Origin: an uncultured Eubacteriales bacterium
GTDB lineage: Bacteria > Bacillota > Clostridia > Lachnospirales > Anaerotignaceae
Reading direction: 5' to 3'
Length of the DNA: 5,318 nt
Assembly (NCBI GenBank): GCA_934256695.1
Contig: CAKQPE010000129.1
Location: 1 to 5,318, forward strand
A program made the position numbers and the translations under genes. Positions 5,274 to 5,318 of this stretch are shown in pieces. Within the stretch, counting starts at the first letter, position 1. Each line of letters starts with the position of its first letter. Below the pieces are notes generated by a model, which saw nothing but the letters and a program-made list of their open reading frames with translations, was not told where the DNA came from and ran no database searches.

Positions 5274-5318
5274 GCGGAAGGGTTCGGGAAACGAATGAGT
5301 TTCCCGAATGGAATCCGC
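5274..5318. repeat. Long palindromic element at the window edge
   Basis: TTCGGGAAAC (5283-5292) and GTTTCCCGAA (5299-5308) form a perfect 10-bp stem around GAATGA, and the outer GCGGA (5274-5278) pairs with TCCGC (5314-5318) beyond a small internal bulge. The total of about 45 bases looks like an intergenic palindromic repeat unit; its true end may lie outside the window. Confidence 0.6.

Noticed and set aside
5262..5318. Minus-strand frame from the window edge ending in TAA, a possible tail of an upstream gene
   Set aside because: The 18 codons lie almost wholly inside the palindromic element, so openness is explained by the repeat; without sequence past 5318 it cannot be supported as coding.

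Overview
The window is an A+T-rich stretch that reads like a Clostridia-type Firmicute genome. Ile is often encoded by ATA, Arg often by AGA, Shine-Dalgarno (SD) sites are strong (GGAGG/AGGAGG), and three of the four genes appear to use TTG starts. Gene content and order also resemble the Clostridia version of the neighbourhood upstream of rplU-prp-rpmA-obg. The genus cannot be named from the sequence. All genes are on the minus strand, so transcription runs from high to low coordinates.

Layout in the direction of transcription. (a) 5318-5007 has no convincing gene. It holds a long inverted repeat at the window edge, a minus-strand terminator-like hairpin (5216-5245), a promoter whose 20-base spacer is filled by a perfect inverted repeat (5144-5175), and an approximately 130-base leader that can fold. 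(b) 4992-4179 encodes a membrane-anchored M23/LytM peptidase resembling SpoIVFA, split into two overlapping frames by a +1 shift near 4567-4572. The active-site residues are all present, but in the second frame. (c) 4178-4012 is a run of five consecutive inverted repeats that resemble dispersed intergenic repeats of gut Firmicutes. (d) A promoter (3997-3969) and a strong RBS start a tight operon: an uncharacterised radical SAM protein (TIGR03960-like, 3921-2074), its companion DUF2344 protein (TIGR03936-like, 2087-1371) and ribonuclease G/E (1374 to beyond the window start).

The three operon genes overlap (14 and 4 bases), which indicates translational coupling and a common process. RNase G/E is a well-understood endonuclease of mRNA and rRNA. 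The radical SAM/DUF2344 pair has no known function that I am aware of, and its linkage to RNase G suggests an RNA- or ribosome-related modification; that step is inference. The most unusual points are the frameshifted peptidase, the apparent absence of a SpoIVFB-type protease gene beside it, the MerR-like promoter geometry, and the extra C-terminal cysteine cluster of the radical SAM protein.
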